From Gilvimarinus chinensis DSM 19667 (lineage in GTDB: Bacteria > Pseudomonadota > Gammaproteobacteria > Pseudomonadales > Cellvibrionaceae): DNA of 64,000 nucleotides. This document shows, in pieces, positions 41,261 to 50,683 of this stretch (the first letter of the stretch is position 1; each line of letters starts with the position of its first letter). The notes below the pieces were generated by a model that had not been told where the DNA came from, made no database searches, and saw only the letters and a list, made by a program, of their open reading frames with translations. The DNA lies in NCBI RefSeq assembly GCF_000377745.1, contig NZ_KB898709.1, positions 350,605-414,604 of the forward strand, given 5' to 3'. The position numbers and the translations under genes were made by a program.

Positions 41261-43768
41261 ATGCCCAAATATGCATCTGTTGCAGCGCTGATTGCGCTGA
41301 GTTCGCTGGCGTTAACCGCCTGTCAAGAATCGGAAACCTCTACCGCACAACAACCTCCTGCTGCCGCAACCACCAGCAGTGCCAAAAGTGTGGCCGAGAA
41401 AGCCCCCAGTGTTGCTCGTATCACCTTGAGCAACCCTTCTGAGTTTGCACGCAGCGATGAGCCTTACAGTATCAGTTACAACGAACTGGGCGTTACCGCC
41501 AGCAGCGCAGCAACCTTAGGCTTTGTGATAAATGGCGAGGCTATTCCCAGCCAGGCCATTGACCGCGACGGTGATGGCGATAACGACACATTGTTTACCT
41601 TGGTCGATATCGATGCGGGCGCCACCATTACCCTAGACGTGCAAAAAGGCGCGGCTAAAGACGCCGAAAAGCAACGCGCACAAGCGGAAATTTCTCGCAA
41701 AACCGGCGGCGAGTGGCAAGAAGATCCGGAAAAACCCGGCAAACAAGTTTATGTGGGCGGCGAATTTGAGAATGTCAACTCATTGACTCCGCCGTCGCAA
41801 CACGACGACCACTCCTACTTTATTCGCTACGAGGGCCCTGGTATTGAATCCGACTTAGTCGGCTATCGGGTTTACCTTGATCGTCGCAACGGCTTTGATA
41901 TTTTTGGCAAAAAAACCCACGACATGGTCCTGCAGAATGTGGGGCAAGACGGCTTTGATTCATACCATGAGCCCGCCGACTGGGGCATGGACATTTTAAA
42001 AGTAGGCAGCTCTGTTGGCTCCGGTGGCTACGGCTACTGGGATGGCGAAAAAGTGGTACGCGTTAATGACGTTAGCGGCTGGGATGCAAAAATCCTCGAC
42101 AATGGCAGTCTTTATTCTTCGTTCAGCATCGACTATAAAAACTGGAAAGTCGCCGATACCGAAACCAATCTAAACGCCAAACTATCTATGCACGGTGGCA
42201 GCCGCCTGGTTCATACTCGCCTGGAATTAAGCCAGCCATTGGACAACCTGGCCATCGGCTTAGTAAAGCACCCAGGCACAGAATTAATTGAAGGCGAGGT
42301 AAACATTACCGGCAAGGCCTACACCTATGTTGCCAGCTGGGGCAAACAAACCCTGAATGACGATCACTTAGGCATGGCATTGCTGTTCCGCAACTCTGAC
42401 CGCGAAGAGCAAACGCAAGACGAGCACAATTATGTGTCGGTAATGAAATCGGCGGCTGAAGATGTCGATTATTATTTCCTGGCAGCATGGGAAGGTGAAA
42501 CCGATGGTGTCAAAACCAAGCAAGACTTTATTGATTACCTTGAGCGCGAAACCGAAAAATTAACCCTGCCACTGCGTGAACAGGTGAATACCGCCCACAG
42601 TCAGGAAGAAAAATCTTACCCGGTAAGCGCTGAGCAAACGCTGGAGTGGAGCAAGCGCTTGGCGGATGCAGAGCTGATGCGCAAAACTCTTAGCTACCAT
42701 TACGACGGCTGGGATGTAAACCGCGAGCGCGCCCCTAAGTTTGAATACGATATTGTCGGCCTGCTGCCGATGGCTTATGACGAGCTCAACAAAGAAGCGC
42801 CCGCCGATAAATACGCTCAGGTTATGAGCAAAGTAACCGGCAGTTTTATCAATGACAAAGGCGAAATTGGCCGTTATAAGCTATCCAACTACAACATCGA
42901 TTCAATCGCACCCGGCCGCAACTTGCTGCGCCTATTTGAAGAAACCGGCAAAGAGAAATACAAAATTGCTGCCACTACCTTGCGCGAGCAGTTAGAGTCG
43001 CACCCCAAAACCAGCGAAGGCGCTTTTTGGCACAAGCAAAAATACACCAGCCAGGTGTGGCTAGACGGCGTTTATATGGGCATGCCCTTTCTCGCCCATT
43101 ATTCCCAACTGTTTGAAGACGGCGCCAGCATTCACGAAGTGGTTAAAGAGTTTGAGCTGACTCATAAATATCTGCGTGACGCCGAAACCGGTCTTTACTA
43201 CCACGCGTGGGATGAAGATAAGCAGCAAGACTGGGCCGACAAAGAAACAGGTCTTTCGGGTTACTTTTGGGGGCGTGGCATGGGCTGGTTAGCCATGGCC
43301 GTGGTGGATGTGCTGGATTACATTCCTGCCGAAGACAGCGAGTCGCGTCAGGTGCTGCTGAACATGATCACCGAAATGGCCGCCGATCTGAAAAAGTATC
43401 AGGATCCGGAAACCGGTACCTGGTGGCAAATTATGAACATGCCCGAAGCCACTGGTAACTACCGTGAATCCAGCGCCAGCTCCATGTTCACCTATTTTTA
43501 CGCCAAAGCGATTCGCAATGGTTATATCGGTGATGAATATAAAGATACCGCGCAAAAAGCTTACGACGGCTTAATCCGCGAGTTTATTACCGTAAACGCC
43601 GATGACACCATCAGCCTTACCAACATTTGTTATGTGGCTGGGCTCGGCTTTGGCCGCGACGGCAGCTATGACTACTATATGAGCGAGCCGGTGTACGAGA
43701 ATGATCCGAAAGGAACCGGGCCGTTTATCCTCGCCGGCATTGAAATGCACCGCATGCTGAGCCAATAG
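41261..43768 (+). CDS. DUF4861 - GH105 unsaturated rhamnogalacturonyl/glucuronyl hydrolase fusion lipoprotein
   Basis: 835 residues. Signal peptide with lipobox LTAC (Cys21), an Ala/Ser/Thr-rich spacer, then a DUF4861-type domain (about 165-440; YVGGEFENVNSLTPPSQHDDHSYFIRYEGPGIESDLVGYRVYLDRRNGFDIFGK). A GH105 (alpha/alpha)6 barrel follows (about 465-833) with QVWLDGVYMGMPFLAHYS (Asp602, catalytic-type) and GYFWGRGMGWLAMAVVDVL (about 667-685). GH105 enzymes hydrate and release delta-4,5-unsaturated uronic acids from oligomers made by pectate or rhamnogalacturonan lyases. In many genomes DUF4861 and GH105 are separate proteins; here both are in one. The product feeds KduI and KduD encoded next. 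Confidence 0.87.
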   Translation: MPKYASVAALIALSSLALTACQESETSTAQQPPAAATTSSAKSVAEKAPSVARITLSNPSEFARSDEPYSISYNELGVTASSAATLGFVINGEAIPSQAIDRDGDGDNDTLFTLVDIDAGATITLDVQKGAAKDAEKQRAQAEISRKTGGEWQEDPEKPGKQVYVGGEFENVNSLTPPSQHDDHSYFIRYEGPGIESDLVGYRVYLDRRNGFDIFGKKTHDMVLQNVGQDGFDSYHEPADWGMDILKVGSSVGSGGYGYWDGEKVVRVNDVSGWDAKILDNGSLYSSFSIDYKNWKVADTETNLNAKLSMHGGSRLVHTRLELSQPLDNLAIGLVKHPGTELIEGEVNITGKAYTYVASWGKQTLNDDHLGMALLFRNSDREEQTQDEHNYVSVMKSAAEDVDYYFLAAWEGETDGVKTKQDFIDYLERETEKLTLPLREQVNTAHSQEEKSYPVSAEQTLEWSKRLADAELMRKTLSYHYDGWDVNRERAPKFEYDIVGLLPMAYDELNKEAPADKYAQVMSKVTGSFINDKGEIGRYKLSNYNIDSIAPGRNLLRLFEETGKEKYKIAATTLREQLESHPKTSEGAFWHKQKYTSQVWLDGVYMGMPFLAHYSQLFEDGASIHEVVKEFELTHKYLRDAETGLYYHAWDEDKQQDWADKETGLSGYFWGRGMGWLAMAVVDVLDYIPAEDSESRQVLLNMITEMAADLKKYQDPETGTWWQIMNMPEATGNYRESSASSMFTYFYAKAIRNGYIGDEYKDTAQKAYDGLIREFITVNADDTISLTNICYVAGLGFGRDGSYDYYMSEPVYENDPKGTGPFILAGIEMHRMLSQ

Positions 43769-43811
43769 AGGGAAAACCCCGAAGGCTCGCAAACCGTGAT
43801 TAGGAGATACC

Positions 43812-44651
43812 ATGAAAATCATTGAAGAGCGCTTTGCTGTTCATAAAGACGACTACAAGCACTACGACACCGAAAAGCTGCGCCAACACTTTTTGATCGA
43901 AAAAGTTTTTGCCGCGGACGAAGTGCTGTTTACCTACACCCACTATGAAAGAATTATGGTGGGTGGCGTCATGCCCGTAAACGCCACCGTGCCACTGGAG
44001 CCCGTGTATCAGCAAAAAGCAGATTTCTTTTTGCAGCGCCGCGAGCTAGGTGCGATTAACGTGGGCGGCAAAGGCGCCATCACTGTTGATGGCGAACGCT
44101 TTGAGTTGGACAGCAAAGAGGCTTTGTACATTGGCCAGGGTGCGAAAGAAGTCATTTTCTCTAGCGACAACCCAGACCAACCCGCCAAGTTTTATATGAA
44201 CTCGGCGCCCGCCCATCACGCCTACCCTCATAAAAAAGTTGGCATGTCGGACGCAAAAGTATTGGAAATGGGCTCTAGCGAAACCTGTAACGAGCGCCGC
44301 ATCAATCAGCTGCTGATTGCCGATGTGGTACAAACCTGTCAGTTGCAAATGGGCATGACCGAATTGCAGCCAGGTAGCATTTGGAACACCATGCCAGTGC
44401 ACACTCACAGCCGCCGCATGGAAGCCTACTTTTACTTTAATATTCCCGAAGAACAGGCCGTGTGCCACTTTATGGGCCCTGCGGATGAAACTCGCCATAT
44501 TTGGGTGGGCAACGAACAGGCGATTGTCTCGCCGCCCTGGTCCATGCACTCGGGCGTGGGTACGGCAAACTATACATTTATTTGGGGTATGGCCGGTGAA
44601 AACCTCGACTATACGGATATGGATTTCCACAAGCCTCACACATTGAAGTAA
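43812..44651 (+). CDS. kduI: 5-dehydro-4-deoxy-D-glucuronate isomerase
   Basis: 279 residues (E. coli KduI 278). AGGAG precedes the ATG. Zinc-binding cupin motif MPVHTHSRRMEAYFYF (His/His/Glu) and a later PPWSMHSGVGTANYTFIWGMAGEN that supplies the fourth His. It isomerises 5-keto-4-deoxyuronate (DKI, 4-deoxy-L-threo-5-hexosulose uronate) to 3-deoxy-D-glycero-2,5-hexodiulosonate. It lies 43 bp after the GH105 gene and 52 bp before kduD. Confidence 0.96.
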   Translation: MKIIEERFAVHKDDYKHYDTEKLRQHFLIEKVFAADEVLFTYTHYERIMVGGVMPVNATVPLEPVYQQKADFFLQRRELGAINVGGKGAITVDGERFELDSKEALYIGQGAKEVIFSSDNPDQPAKFYMNSAPAHHAYPHKKVGMSDAKVLEMGSSETCNERRINQLLIADVVQTCQLQMGMTELQPGSIWNTMPVHTHSRRMEAYFYFNIPEEQAVCHFMGPADETRHIWVGNEQAIVSPPWSMHSGVGTANYTFIWGMAGENLDYTDMDFHKPHTLK

Positions 44652-44703
44652 CCAAAAAAACAAGCAGCCGAAACACGACGTAACCCAAACAACAGGATTA
44701 TCT

Positions 44704-45498
44704 ATGTCTACTGAATTATTCTCTCTACAAGGCAAGGTAGCACTGGTTACCGGTGCTACCCACGGCCTGGGCATGGCCATGGCCATGGGCTTGGGCAAAG
44801 CGGGCGCTACCCTGGTCATCAACGGCCACTCGTCCCAAGAAAAAGTGGACGCCGCATTAAAAGAACACCGCGACGCGGGCATTACCGCGCACGGCTATCT
44901 GTTTAACGTGACCGATGAACAGCAAGTCGCCGACGCGGTCGAAAAAATCGAAACTGAAGTAGGCCCCATTGATATTCTGGTCAACAACGCGGGCATTATT
45001 CGCCGCACCCCCATGCTGGAAATGGAACTGGCTGAGTGGGAAAACGTGATCAGAACCGATTTGACCGGCGTTTTTATAATGACGAAGCCCGTAGTTTCCA
45101 GCATGATCAAGCGCGGCGGCGGTAAGGTCATTAACATCTGCTCTATGATGAGTGAGCTGGGCCGCAACTCGGTAGGCGCCTACGCTGCCGCGAAAGGCGG
45201 GTTAAAAATGCTCACCCGCAATATGGCCACCGAATGGGCCAAACACAACGTACAGGTGAACGGTATTGGCCCGGGCTATTTTGCCACCAGCCAAACCGCC
45301 CCCATTCGTGTGGATGGCAACCCGATGAATGAATTTATCATCAGTCGCACACCGGCTGGTCGCTGGGGCGACCCGGAAGACTTACAGGGGGCCACGGTGT
45401 TTTTATCCTCCAGGGCATCGGACTTTGTCACGGGGCAAATTGTTTATGTCGATGGTGGCATACTCGCCACCATCGGCCGCCCAGCTAACGAAAGTTAG
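44704..45498 (+). CDS. kduD: 2-dehydro-3-deoxy-D-gluconate 5-dehydrogenase
   Basis: 264 residues, classical short-chain dehydrogenase. Cofactor motif VTGATHGLGMAMAMG (about 15-29), NNAG (about 95), catalytic Ser in ICSMMSELG and YAAAKGG (Tyr/Lys). It reduces 3-deoxy-2,5-hexodiulosonate to KDG, the common product with the UxaC/UxaA branch. It is the last gene of the GH105-kduI-kduD unit. Confidence 0.95.
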   Translation: MSTELFSLQGKVALVTGATHGLGMAMAMGLGKAGATLVINGHSSQEKVDAALKEHRDAGITAHGYLFNVTDEQQVADAVEKIETEVGPIDILVNNAGIIRRTPMLEMELAEWENVIRTDLTGVFIMTKPVVSSMIKRGGGKVINICSMMSELGRNSVGAYAAAKGGLKMLTRNMATEWAKHNVQVNGIGPGYFATSQTAPIRVDGNPMNEFIISRTPAGRWGDPEDLQGATVFLSSRASDFVTGQIVYVDGGILATIGRPANES

Positions 45499-45509
45499 CT
45501 TTCCAAAAA

Positions 45510-45533
45510 ACCCCTGCCTAGCAGGGGTTTTTC
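45510..45533 (+). terminator. Terminator of the kdu operon
   Basis: An 8-bp stem ACCCCTGC / GCAGGGGT with loop CTA, an A run before and a T run after. Ends 35 nt after the kduD stop. Confidence 0.9.
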
Positions 45534-45535
45534 GT

Positions 45536-45992
45536 CTGCCGAAAACGGCATAGAGCGTTATTTAAGTTTTTACGATAAAACCGTATTCAACACTTACCCT
45601 GCAAACCTCCATGCTTTACCGCGTCCCGTTATCGTCGATATAGGTACGGACTAAGAATAAAACTTGATGTAAAGCAACCGTTAGAATGTAAGAAAAGCGA
45701 TCGGAATACTTTGCTGTTTTTCCCCACAGCTTTTCCATCACAGTCCGACGTCGTAACACCGATTAAAATGTACGGAGTGCGGCCAGGCCACAAAGTTTTA
45801 TGCTTGGGCCTAACACCCTGTACGTTGCCCAAACACCCTTAATCAAGAAAAAAATGCAGGTTTAGCAAAACAGGTGCGCCTGGAGGCTGGGGTAGGAGCA
45901 TCAAGTGCCGACGGGTTTGGCTTACAACACGCGGGTAAGGCAAGCCCTGGGAGCGGACTTATCCTTACAGCGCTGCAGATGCGGTATGGCCC
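45536..45992. other. 457-bp gap with no recognised gene
   Basis: Between the kdu terminator and the stop of a convergent gene. It holds one imperfect hairpin, GGGTTTGGCTTAC (45913-45925) against GTAAGGCAAGCCC (45935-45947), with one G-U pair and one mismatch. There is no tRNA-like cloverleaf and no frame with a ribosome-binding site that looks coding. Confidence 0.5.
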
Positions 45993-46832
45993 TTACAGCA
46001 ATGGAAAAATGCGGCTGGGATTTTCCAGTTTAATAACCCGACACTGACGCGGTTTTTCTGGGCCCAGACCAATATTCAGCGGCAAACTCCCGTCGGCATG
46101 CATGGCTTCAAGTCCAGCTTTTAAACGTCGAATCAGCTCCGGGTGCTGGTTCGATACCACCGGAAAGCTCGACAACGGGTAGTAAATCAACAGCTCGGGC
46201 ACGACCGCAAACTCATCCTCTGAGGCCGTATAGTGCTTTAGAATAGACTCGGTTTCTTCTACCCCTAACGGAATATAGTCAATATCCTCATTGCGCAGTA
46301 AACCAAACAGCTGGCTTAACTCTTTCGCACCGCGAATAGGTAGCTCATTGGCCTCGTATACCCACATATCCGGCCAGGTAATGCCCTGCCCTGCGGTATA
46401 TTTACTAAGCTCGCTATGTGATTCAATTTGGGCGAACTCGGCCAACCGATCTTTTAACACTACCAGGTTTCGATACCCTAAACGGCCACCTGCAACCGGC
46501 ACCGGGATGAGAGTAATTTCCTCGGGAGGAAAGTCGGTGTAAGAGGTAGGTACGATGTGCATGATCTCACCCTCAGCCAAGTGCTGTCGCCAGCGCGCAG
46601 TAACACTTGCCTCACGGCTTACTTGTAGCTGGTAGGGTCCAAACTCCGCACCCGTTCGATCTAACGCTTCACGTATTACCCGTACCTCGTGCTCCGCTCT
46701 GCCGGGCGCATTCCCACCCACCCACAGAACATACTCAGGCACCGTTGCTGCACTCGCCGGGCGCACTGACTGCGCCTGAGCCAGGCTACAAAGCATTAGC
46801 ACCAGCGCCATAAGTACACGTTTTTGCAGCAT
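45993..46832 (-). CDS. Orphan periplasmic solute-binding-like protein
   Basis: 279 residues. The start MLQKRVLMALVLMLCSLAQAQS has GGAGA 6 nt upstream and gives a clean signal peptide; the longer frame to 46928 does not. The mature part has a type-2 periplasmic binding protein pattern (YVLWVGGNAPGRAEHEVRVIREALDRTG, GRLGYRNLVVLKDRLAEF, RLKAGLEAMHADGSLPLN). No permease or ATPase gene is adjacent. Such orphans often act as sensory or unassigned binding proteins in these bacteria. Ligand unknown. Confidence 0.65.
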   Translation of the reverse strand: MLQKRVLMALVLMLCSLAQAQSVRPASAATVPEYVLWVGGNAPGRAEHEVRVIREALDRTGAEFGPYQLQVSREASVTARWRQHLAEGEIMHIVPTSYTDFPPEEITLIPVPVAGGRLGYRNLVVLKDRLAEFAQIESHSELSKYTAGQGITWPDMWVYEANELPIRGAKELSQLFGLLRNEDIDYIPLGVEETESILKHYTASEDEFAVVPELLIYYPLSSFPVVSNQHPELIRRLKAGLEAMHADGSLPLNIGLGPEKPRQCRVIKLENPSRIFPLL

Positions 46833-47104
46833 TTCACGTCTCCGCACAGCGGTCTTATTTTGACTGGCGCCATCATAGCACAAGCAATCCATTTGGCACC
46901 GAGGCTGCGAACCAGTCGCCATTTGCACAAAGTCTTACTGCTTTTGGAACGCCCACTTCTATGATGTGAAAGAAGTGAATCGCTGTAAGGCGCAAGTGCT
47001 TTTAAGCTGCTCAACTGTCTGCGCAGTTAGCGGATAACGATATGCCCCGGCCCACTGACTGACCACTAACGCAGCGGGCGCACCAACAATAAGGAGAGAC
47101 ACCC
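46833..47104. other. Divergent intergenic region, 272 bp
   Basis: Separates the binding-protein gene (-) from the laminarinase gene (+) and must contain both promoters. I could not identify convincing -35/-10 pairs. No TTGGTCA-type uronate operator is present, unlike the pectin genes, so the laminarinase is probably controlled differently. AAGGAGA lies 4-6 nt before the laminarinase ATG. Confidence 0.5.
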
Positions 47105-48790
47105 ATGCTTAAAAAGCTCCATCACAACCCTCTGCGCCCGCTGTTGCTCGGGCTGTTAATCGGTGCACCGCTAAGCGCCAACGCGGTCACCTTTCAGGCG
47201 GAAGATTACAACGCCTTTTCCGATACCGCTGCGGGCAATACCGGCGGCGTTTATCGCAGCGACGACGTTGATATTGAAGCCACCAGTGACACTGGCGGTG
47301 GTTACAATATTGGCTGGACCGAAGCGGGCGAATGGCTGACTTACGATAATCTCACCATCCCCGCCAGCGGTCAGTATATGGTGCGCGCCCGGGTCGCCAC
47401 CGATACTGGCGCCACAATTTCCCTGGATTTAAACGGTGGCAGCATCCTCTTGGGCGAACTCGCCCTGCCCGCCACAGGTGGCTGGCAGAGCTGGCAAACC
47501 GTCGAAACCCAAGTGGCACTGGATGCCGGCACCTACTCACTGGGCGTGTACGCTGCAACCGGTGGCTGGAACCTCAACTGGATAGAAATTATACCCACCG
47601 GCGTCAACCCCAGCCCCAGTGAGCAAACCTTTGAAGCTGAAGACTACAGCGAGGCCTACGACACCACGGCGGGCAACACCGGCGGCGCTTATCGTACAGG
47701 TGATGTTGATATTGAAGCGACCAGCGATACTGGCGGTGGTTACAACATTGGCTGGACGGAAACCGGCGAGTGGCTGAGCTATACCGGCCTTGAAGTTCCA
47801 ACGGCGGGTAATTACGACATTCAGGTACGCACCGCAAGCGGTTCCGGCGGTACCCTGTCGCTGGACTTAAACGGCGGCACCACCTTACTGGGCGAGATGA
47901 ACATTCCCAACACCGGCGGTTGGCAAAACTGGCAGACACTTACCCTGAATGCCTATCTGCCTGCGGGCAGCCACAGCTTAGGCGTATATGCCACCACGGG
48001 CGGCTGGAATCTCAATTGGATAAAGGCGTCTCCCGCAGGCGGAACCCCTCCCACCCCCAACCCTACTGTCTCCTGGAGCGACGAGTTTGACAGCATTAAC
48101 ACCAATACCTGGAACTTTGAAACCGGTGGCGGTGGCTGGGGCAACAACGAGCTGCAGTATTACACCAATGGCAATAACGCCTATATCCAGTTCGACCCCC
48201 AGGCGGGCAGCAATGTACTGGTGATTGAAGCTCGCCAGGAACAGGGCGGCCAATGCTGGTGGGGCGGCAATTGCGGGTATACCTCTACGCGCATGAACAC
48301 CCGCAACAAGCACTCGTTCCAGTACGGCCGTATGGAAGCGCGAATTAAGTTGCCCAAGGCTCAGGGAATCTGGCCGGCGTTCTGGATGCTGGGAGATAAC
48401 TTTAATACACAGGGCTGGCCTCAAGGCGGCGAGCTGGACATTATGGAGCACGTGGGCACCAACAATATTACCTCAGGCGCTCTGCACGGCCCCGGCTATT
48501 CCGGCAACACCCCCATTACCGGCCACTTAGACCATGCGCAACCAATCGAACAAACCTACAACGTCTACGCCGTCGAGTGGGATGCCAACGGCATTCGCTG
48601 GTTCGTTAACGACACCAACTTTTACAGCATCAGCCGCGCTCAAGTTGAACAGTATGGCCAATGGGTTTACGACCAGCCCTTCTGGTTCTTACTCAACGTA
48701 GCCGTGGGTGGTAATTGGCCCGGCGATCCGGATCATGCCAACTACAACACCCAGCGTATGTACGTGGATTATGTGCGGGTTTACCAGTAA
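47105..48790 (+). CDS. CBM6-CBM6-GH16 endo-beta-1,3-glucanase (laminarinase)
   Basis: 561 residues. Signal peptide (about 1-27, ending SANA), two CBM6 modules (about 29-165 and about 176-312; each with the AEDY start, TSDTGGGYNIGWTE and GGWNLNWI), a short Pro/Thr linker, then GH16 (about 320-561). The GH16 catalytic motif is GELDIMEHVG with Glu443 and Glu448 as nucleophile and acid/base. The segment STRMNTRNKHSFQYGRMEARIKLP and the loop WPGDPDHANYNTQRMYVDYVRVYQ fit laminarinases acting on beta-1,3-glucan. The two CBM6 are very similar in DNA, so they are probably a recent internal duplication. It is a secreted enzyme unrelated to pectin, set within the pectin island. Confidence 0.92.
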   Translation: MLKKLHHNPLRPLLLGLLIGAPLSANAVTFQAEDYNAFSDTAAGNTGGVYRSDDVDIEATSDTGGGYNIGWTEAGEWLTYDNLTIPASGQYMVRARVATDTGATISLDLNGGSILLGELALPATGGWQSWQTVETQVALDAGTYSLGVYAATGGWNLNWIEIIPTGVNPSPSEQTFEAEDYSEAYDTTAGNTGGAYRTGDVDIEATSDTGGGYNIGWTETGEWLSYTGLEVPTAGNYDIQVRTASGSGGTLSLDLNGGTTLLGEMNIPNTGGWQNWQTLTLNAYLPAGSHSLGVYATTGGWNLNWIKASPAGGTPPTPNPTVSWSDEFDSINTNTWNFETGGGGWGNNELQYYTNGNNAYIQFDPQAGSNVLVIEARQEQGGQCWWGGNCGYTSTRMNTRNKHSFQYGRMEARIKLPKAQGIWPAFWMLGDNFNTQGWPQGGELDIMEHVGTNNITSGALHGPGYSGNTPITGHLDHAQPIEQTYNVYAVEWDANGIRWFVNDTNFYSISRAQVEQYGQWVYDQPFWFLLNVAVGGNWPGDPDHANYNTQRMYVDYVRVYQ

Positions 48791-48795
48791 TACAA

Positions 48796-48823
48796 AGGAG
48801 GCCAGGGTTTGCCCTGGCCTCCT
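48796..48823 (+). terminator. Strong hairpin after the laminarinase gene
   Basis: A perfect 12-bp stem AGGAGGCCAGGG / CCCTGGCCTCCT with loop TTTG, starting 6 nt after the stop. There is no T run after it, so it may be a stabilising or Rho-assisted structure. Confidence 0.7.
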
Positions 48824-48949
48824 GCTGATCTTTCAGCTGTGCCTGAATCAGCTAAAAGCTTCCTTTTAAAGTCCTGAAAACACCCCCTACAAACAGCCAG
48901 CGCACAGCACCGGCAGAGAGTGAGAGTAAAAAACAGTTGCTAGAATGCG

Positions 48950-49570
48950 CTAGCGAGCAAGCTCAAACAGAAAGCGATTTTGCACGCCGTGCACTTCCTG
49001 AGCGACGCCGTTTTCAATACGCGGTTTATATTTAAAGCCCTCGGCGGCGCGAATGGCGGCGCGATTAAAAACGCTGGTGGGCGATCCATCCAGGGTTTGC
49101 GCACTCAGCACGACTACATCACGCGTTGCCCCGGTTGCGGTGACGGTAAAAGACACCACCACTTCGCCTTCAATACCCCGACTCAGCGCGGTACGCGGAT
49201 ATTGCGGCGCGACTTTAACAATGGGCAAGTAATCACCGGGCTGCGCGAAGTTTATGCTCAGCGAATCGTTCATCGGCGACAGATCGTGAAACACAGCGAT
49301 ATTGGGGCCTTGAGCATCCACCTGCACGGGGTTTTCAATGGCGGGCGACGCTGGCGGGGCCGGCGGTTCTTCAGGGCGGGTGGGTGCCGGGTCGTAAACC
49401 ACCTCGACTTTCAACTCGGGCATAACGACATTGCCAATATTGACCGGTTTAGCGGGCTCAATGTAGGTGTAGTTGGTTTGAATCAGGGTTGCCATCAGCA
49501 GTAAAAGTGCTGCGGTACAGATTAACCCCATGGGAATTGCGGTAAAGCGCATAGCCGTTGCAGTGCTCAT
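48950..49570 (-). CDS. TonB-family energy transducer
   Basis: 206 residues. One N-terminal transmembrane helix (about 13-30; MGLICTAALLLLMATLI), a proline-rich periplasmic segment (PAPTRPEEPPAPPASP) and a C-terminal TonB_C domain (about 115-205; VAPQYPRTALSRGIEGEVVVSFTVTATG). TonB transmits proton-motive energy to TonB-dependent receptors. No exbB or exbD gene is next to it. It could serve the receptor of this island, but that is inference. Confidence 0.85.
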   Translation of the reverse strand: MSTATAMRFTAIPMGLICTAALLLLMATLIQTNYTYIEPAKPVNIGNVVMPELKVEVVYDPAPTRPEEPPAPPASPAIENPVQVDAQGPNIAVFHDLSPMNDSLSINFAQPGDYLPIVKVAPQYPRTALSRGIEGEVVVSFTVTATGATRDVVVLSAQTLDGSPTSVFNRAAIRAAEGFKYKPRIENGVAQEVHGVQNRFLFELAR

Positions 49571-49675
49571 AATCCATTACCTTTGTTGAGGCTCACTCAA
49601 ACCATAGGCAAGCAATGATTGGCACGCAAAGTTTGTTTTGTGCTAATAAATTTTCAGGCAACGTCCAATGGTTAT

Positions 49676-50578
49676 TTACGCTCGGGCTAACCGATTCACC
49701 TCGCTGTAAATCTGTGACTCAAACCATTCATATCGGCTTGGCAGGCGAACATCCCGGCGCTTAATAATATAAAGAGGCTCGACCACCGCCTTAGGCAATG
49801 GCACCGACGTGATTTTCTTGATGTGGGGCGAGCTGTCGATCGTCGCTTGCGGCAAGACGGTAAAGCCAAGGCCTTGGGCAACCGGGGTCAGGATTTGATT
49901 AATCTGATTCACATAGCTGCGCTTAGGCAACGTCTGCAAGCCGGTAAACTGCTTACCATAGGCGGACGCTAAAACCTGATCCATATAAGTCGCCGCATCC
50001 GGGTGGTCAATAAAACCCAGTTGCTGCAATGCCCCCCAGTCAGGTAAACCTTTGTGCTTGACCGCGAAGGTTTTCGGCACCACTAAGCATAAATTTTGAT
50101 GCCCTATCGCCGTGTACTCCAGCTCCCCCTTGGGCTTTGCAATGCTCACCACCGCCACATCTAACTCACCTTTATCGACCATATTGATTAAGCGCTCATT
50201 CGGCGCCGCCTCAAGATTGACCATCAACTCGCGGTGGGCACATTGGCGCTGCAAAAAGACCGGGTAAAGCAACAGCGCCAAACTGCCCGAGCAGCCGATG
50301 CGACACTCGCCCTGATGCGGGCTGTCATCCGCCAGGGTTTGTAACAAGTGCTGTTCTTGCAGGAACACCTGCACAGCGTAATCGGCCAGCCGTCGCCCCG
50401 GCTCTGTCAGCTCAAAGCGCTTTCCCTCGCGGGCCAGCAAACTTACCCCTAGCGATTGCTCAAGCTTAGCAATATGCTGGCTTACGCCCGGCTGTGTCAT
50501 GTGCAGCTTTTGCGCGGTTTGAGTAAAAGAGCCCTCTTCCACAAGGGTAATAAAGGTGTGCAGCCAACGGTAATTCAT
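49676..50578 (-). CDS. LysR family transcriptional regulator
   Basis: 300 residues. N-terminal winged helix-turn-helix (residues about 1-60; LHTFITLVEEGSFTQTAQKLHMTQPGVSQHIAKLEQSLGVSLLAREGKRFELTEPGR) and a LysR substrate-binding domain (about 90-295). Transcribed divergently from the VOC gene at 50684 with about 100 bp between, the usual arrangement for a LysR target. Effector unknown. Confidence 0.92.
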   Translation of the reverse strand: MNYRWLHTFITLVEEGSFTQTAQKLHMTQPGVSQHIAKLEQSLGVSLLAREGKRFELTEPGRRLADYAVQVFLQEQHLLQTLADDSPHQGECRIGCSGSLALLLYPVFLQRQCAHRELMVNLEAAPNERLINMVDKGELDVAVVSIAKPKGELEYTAIGHQNLCLVVPKTFAVKHKGLPDWGALQQLGFIDHPDAATYMDQVLASAYGKQFTGLQTLPKRSYVNQINQILTPVAQGLGFTVLPQATIDSSPHIKKITSVPLPKAVVEPLYIIKRRDVRLPSRYEWFESQIYSEVNRLARA

Positions 50579-50683
50579 TCAGCAAAACCATTACATAAAA
50601 TTATGGAAACTATCATAAACCATAATTTTACGTTTATCTTTATGTTTACTATTCTAAACACCTACCCACACAGGAGGACCGTT

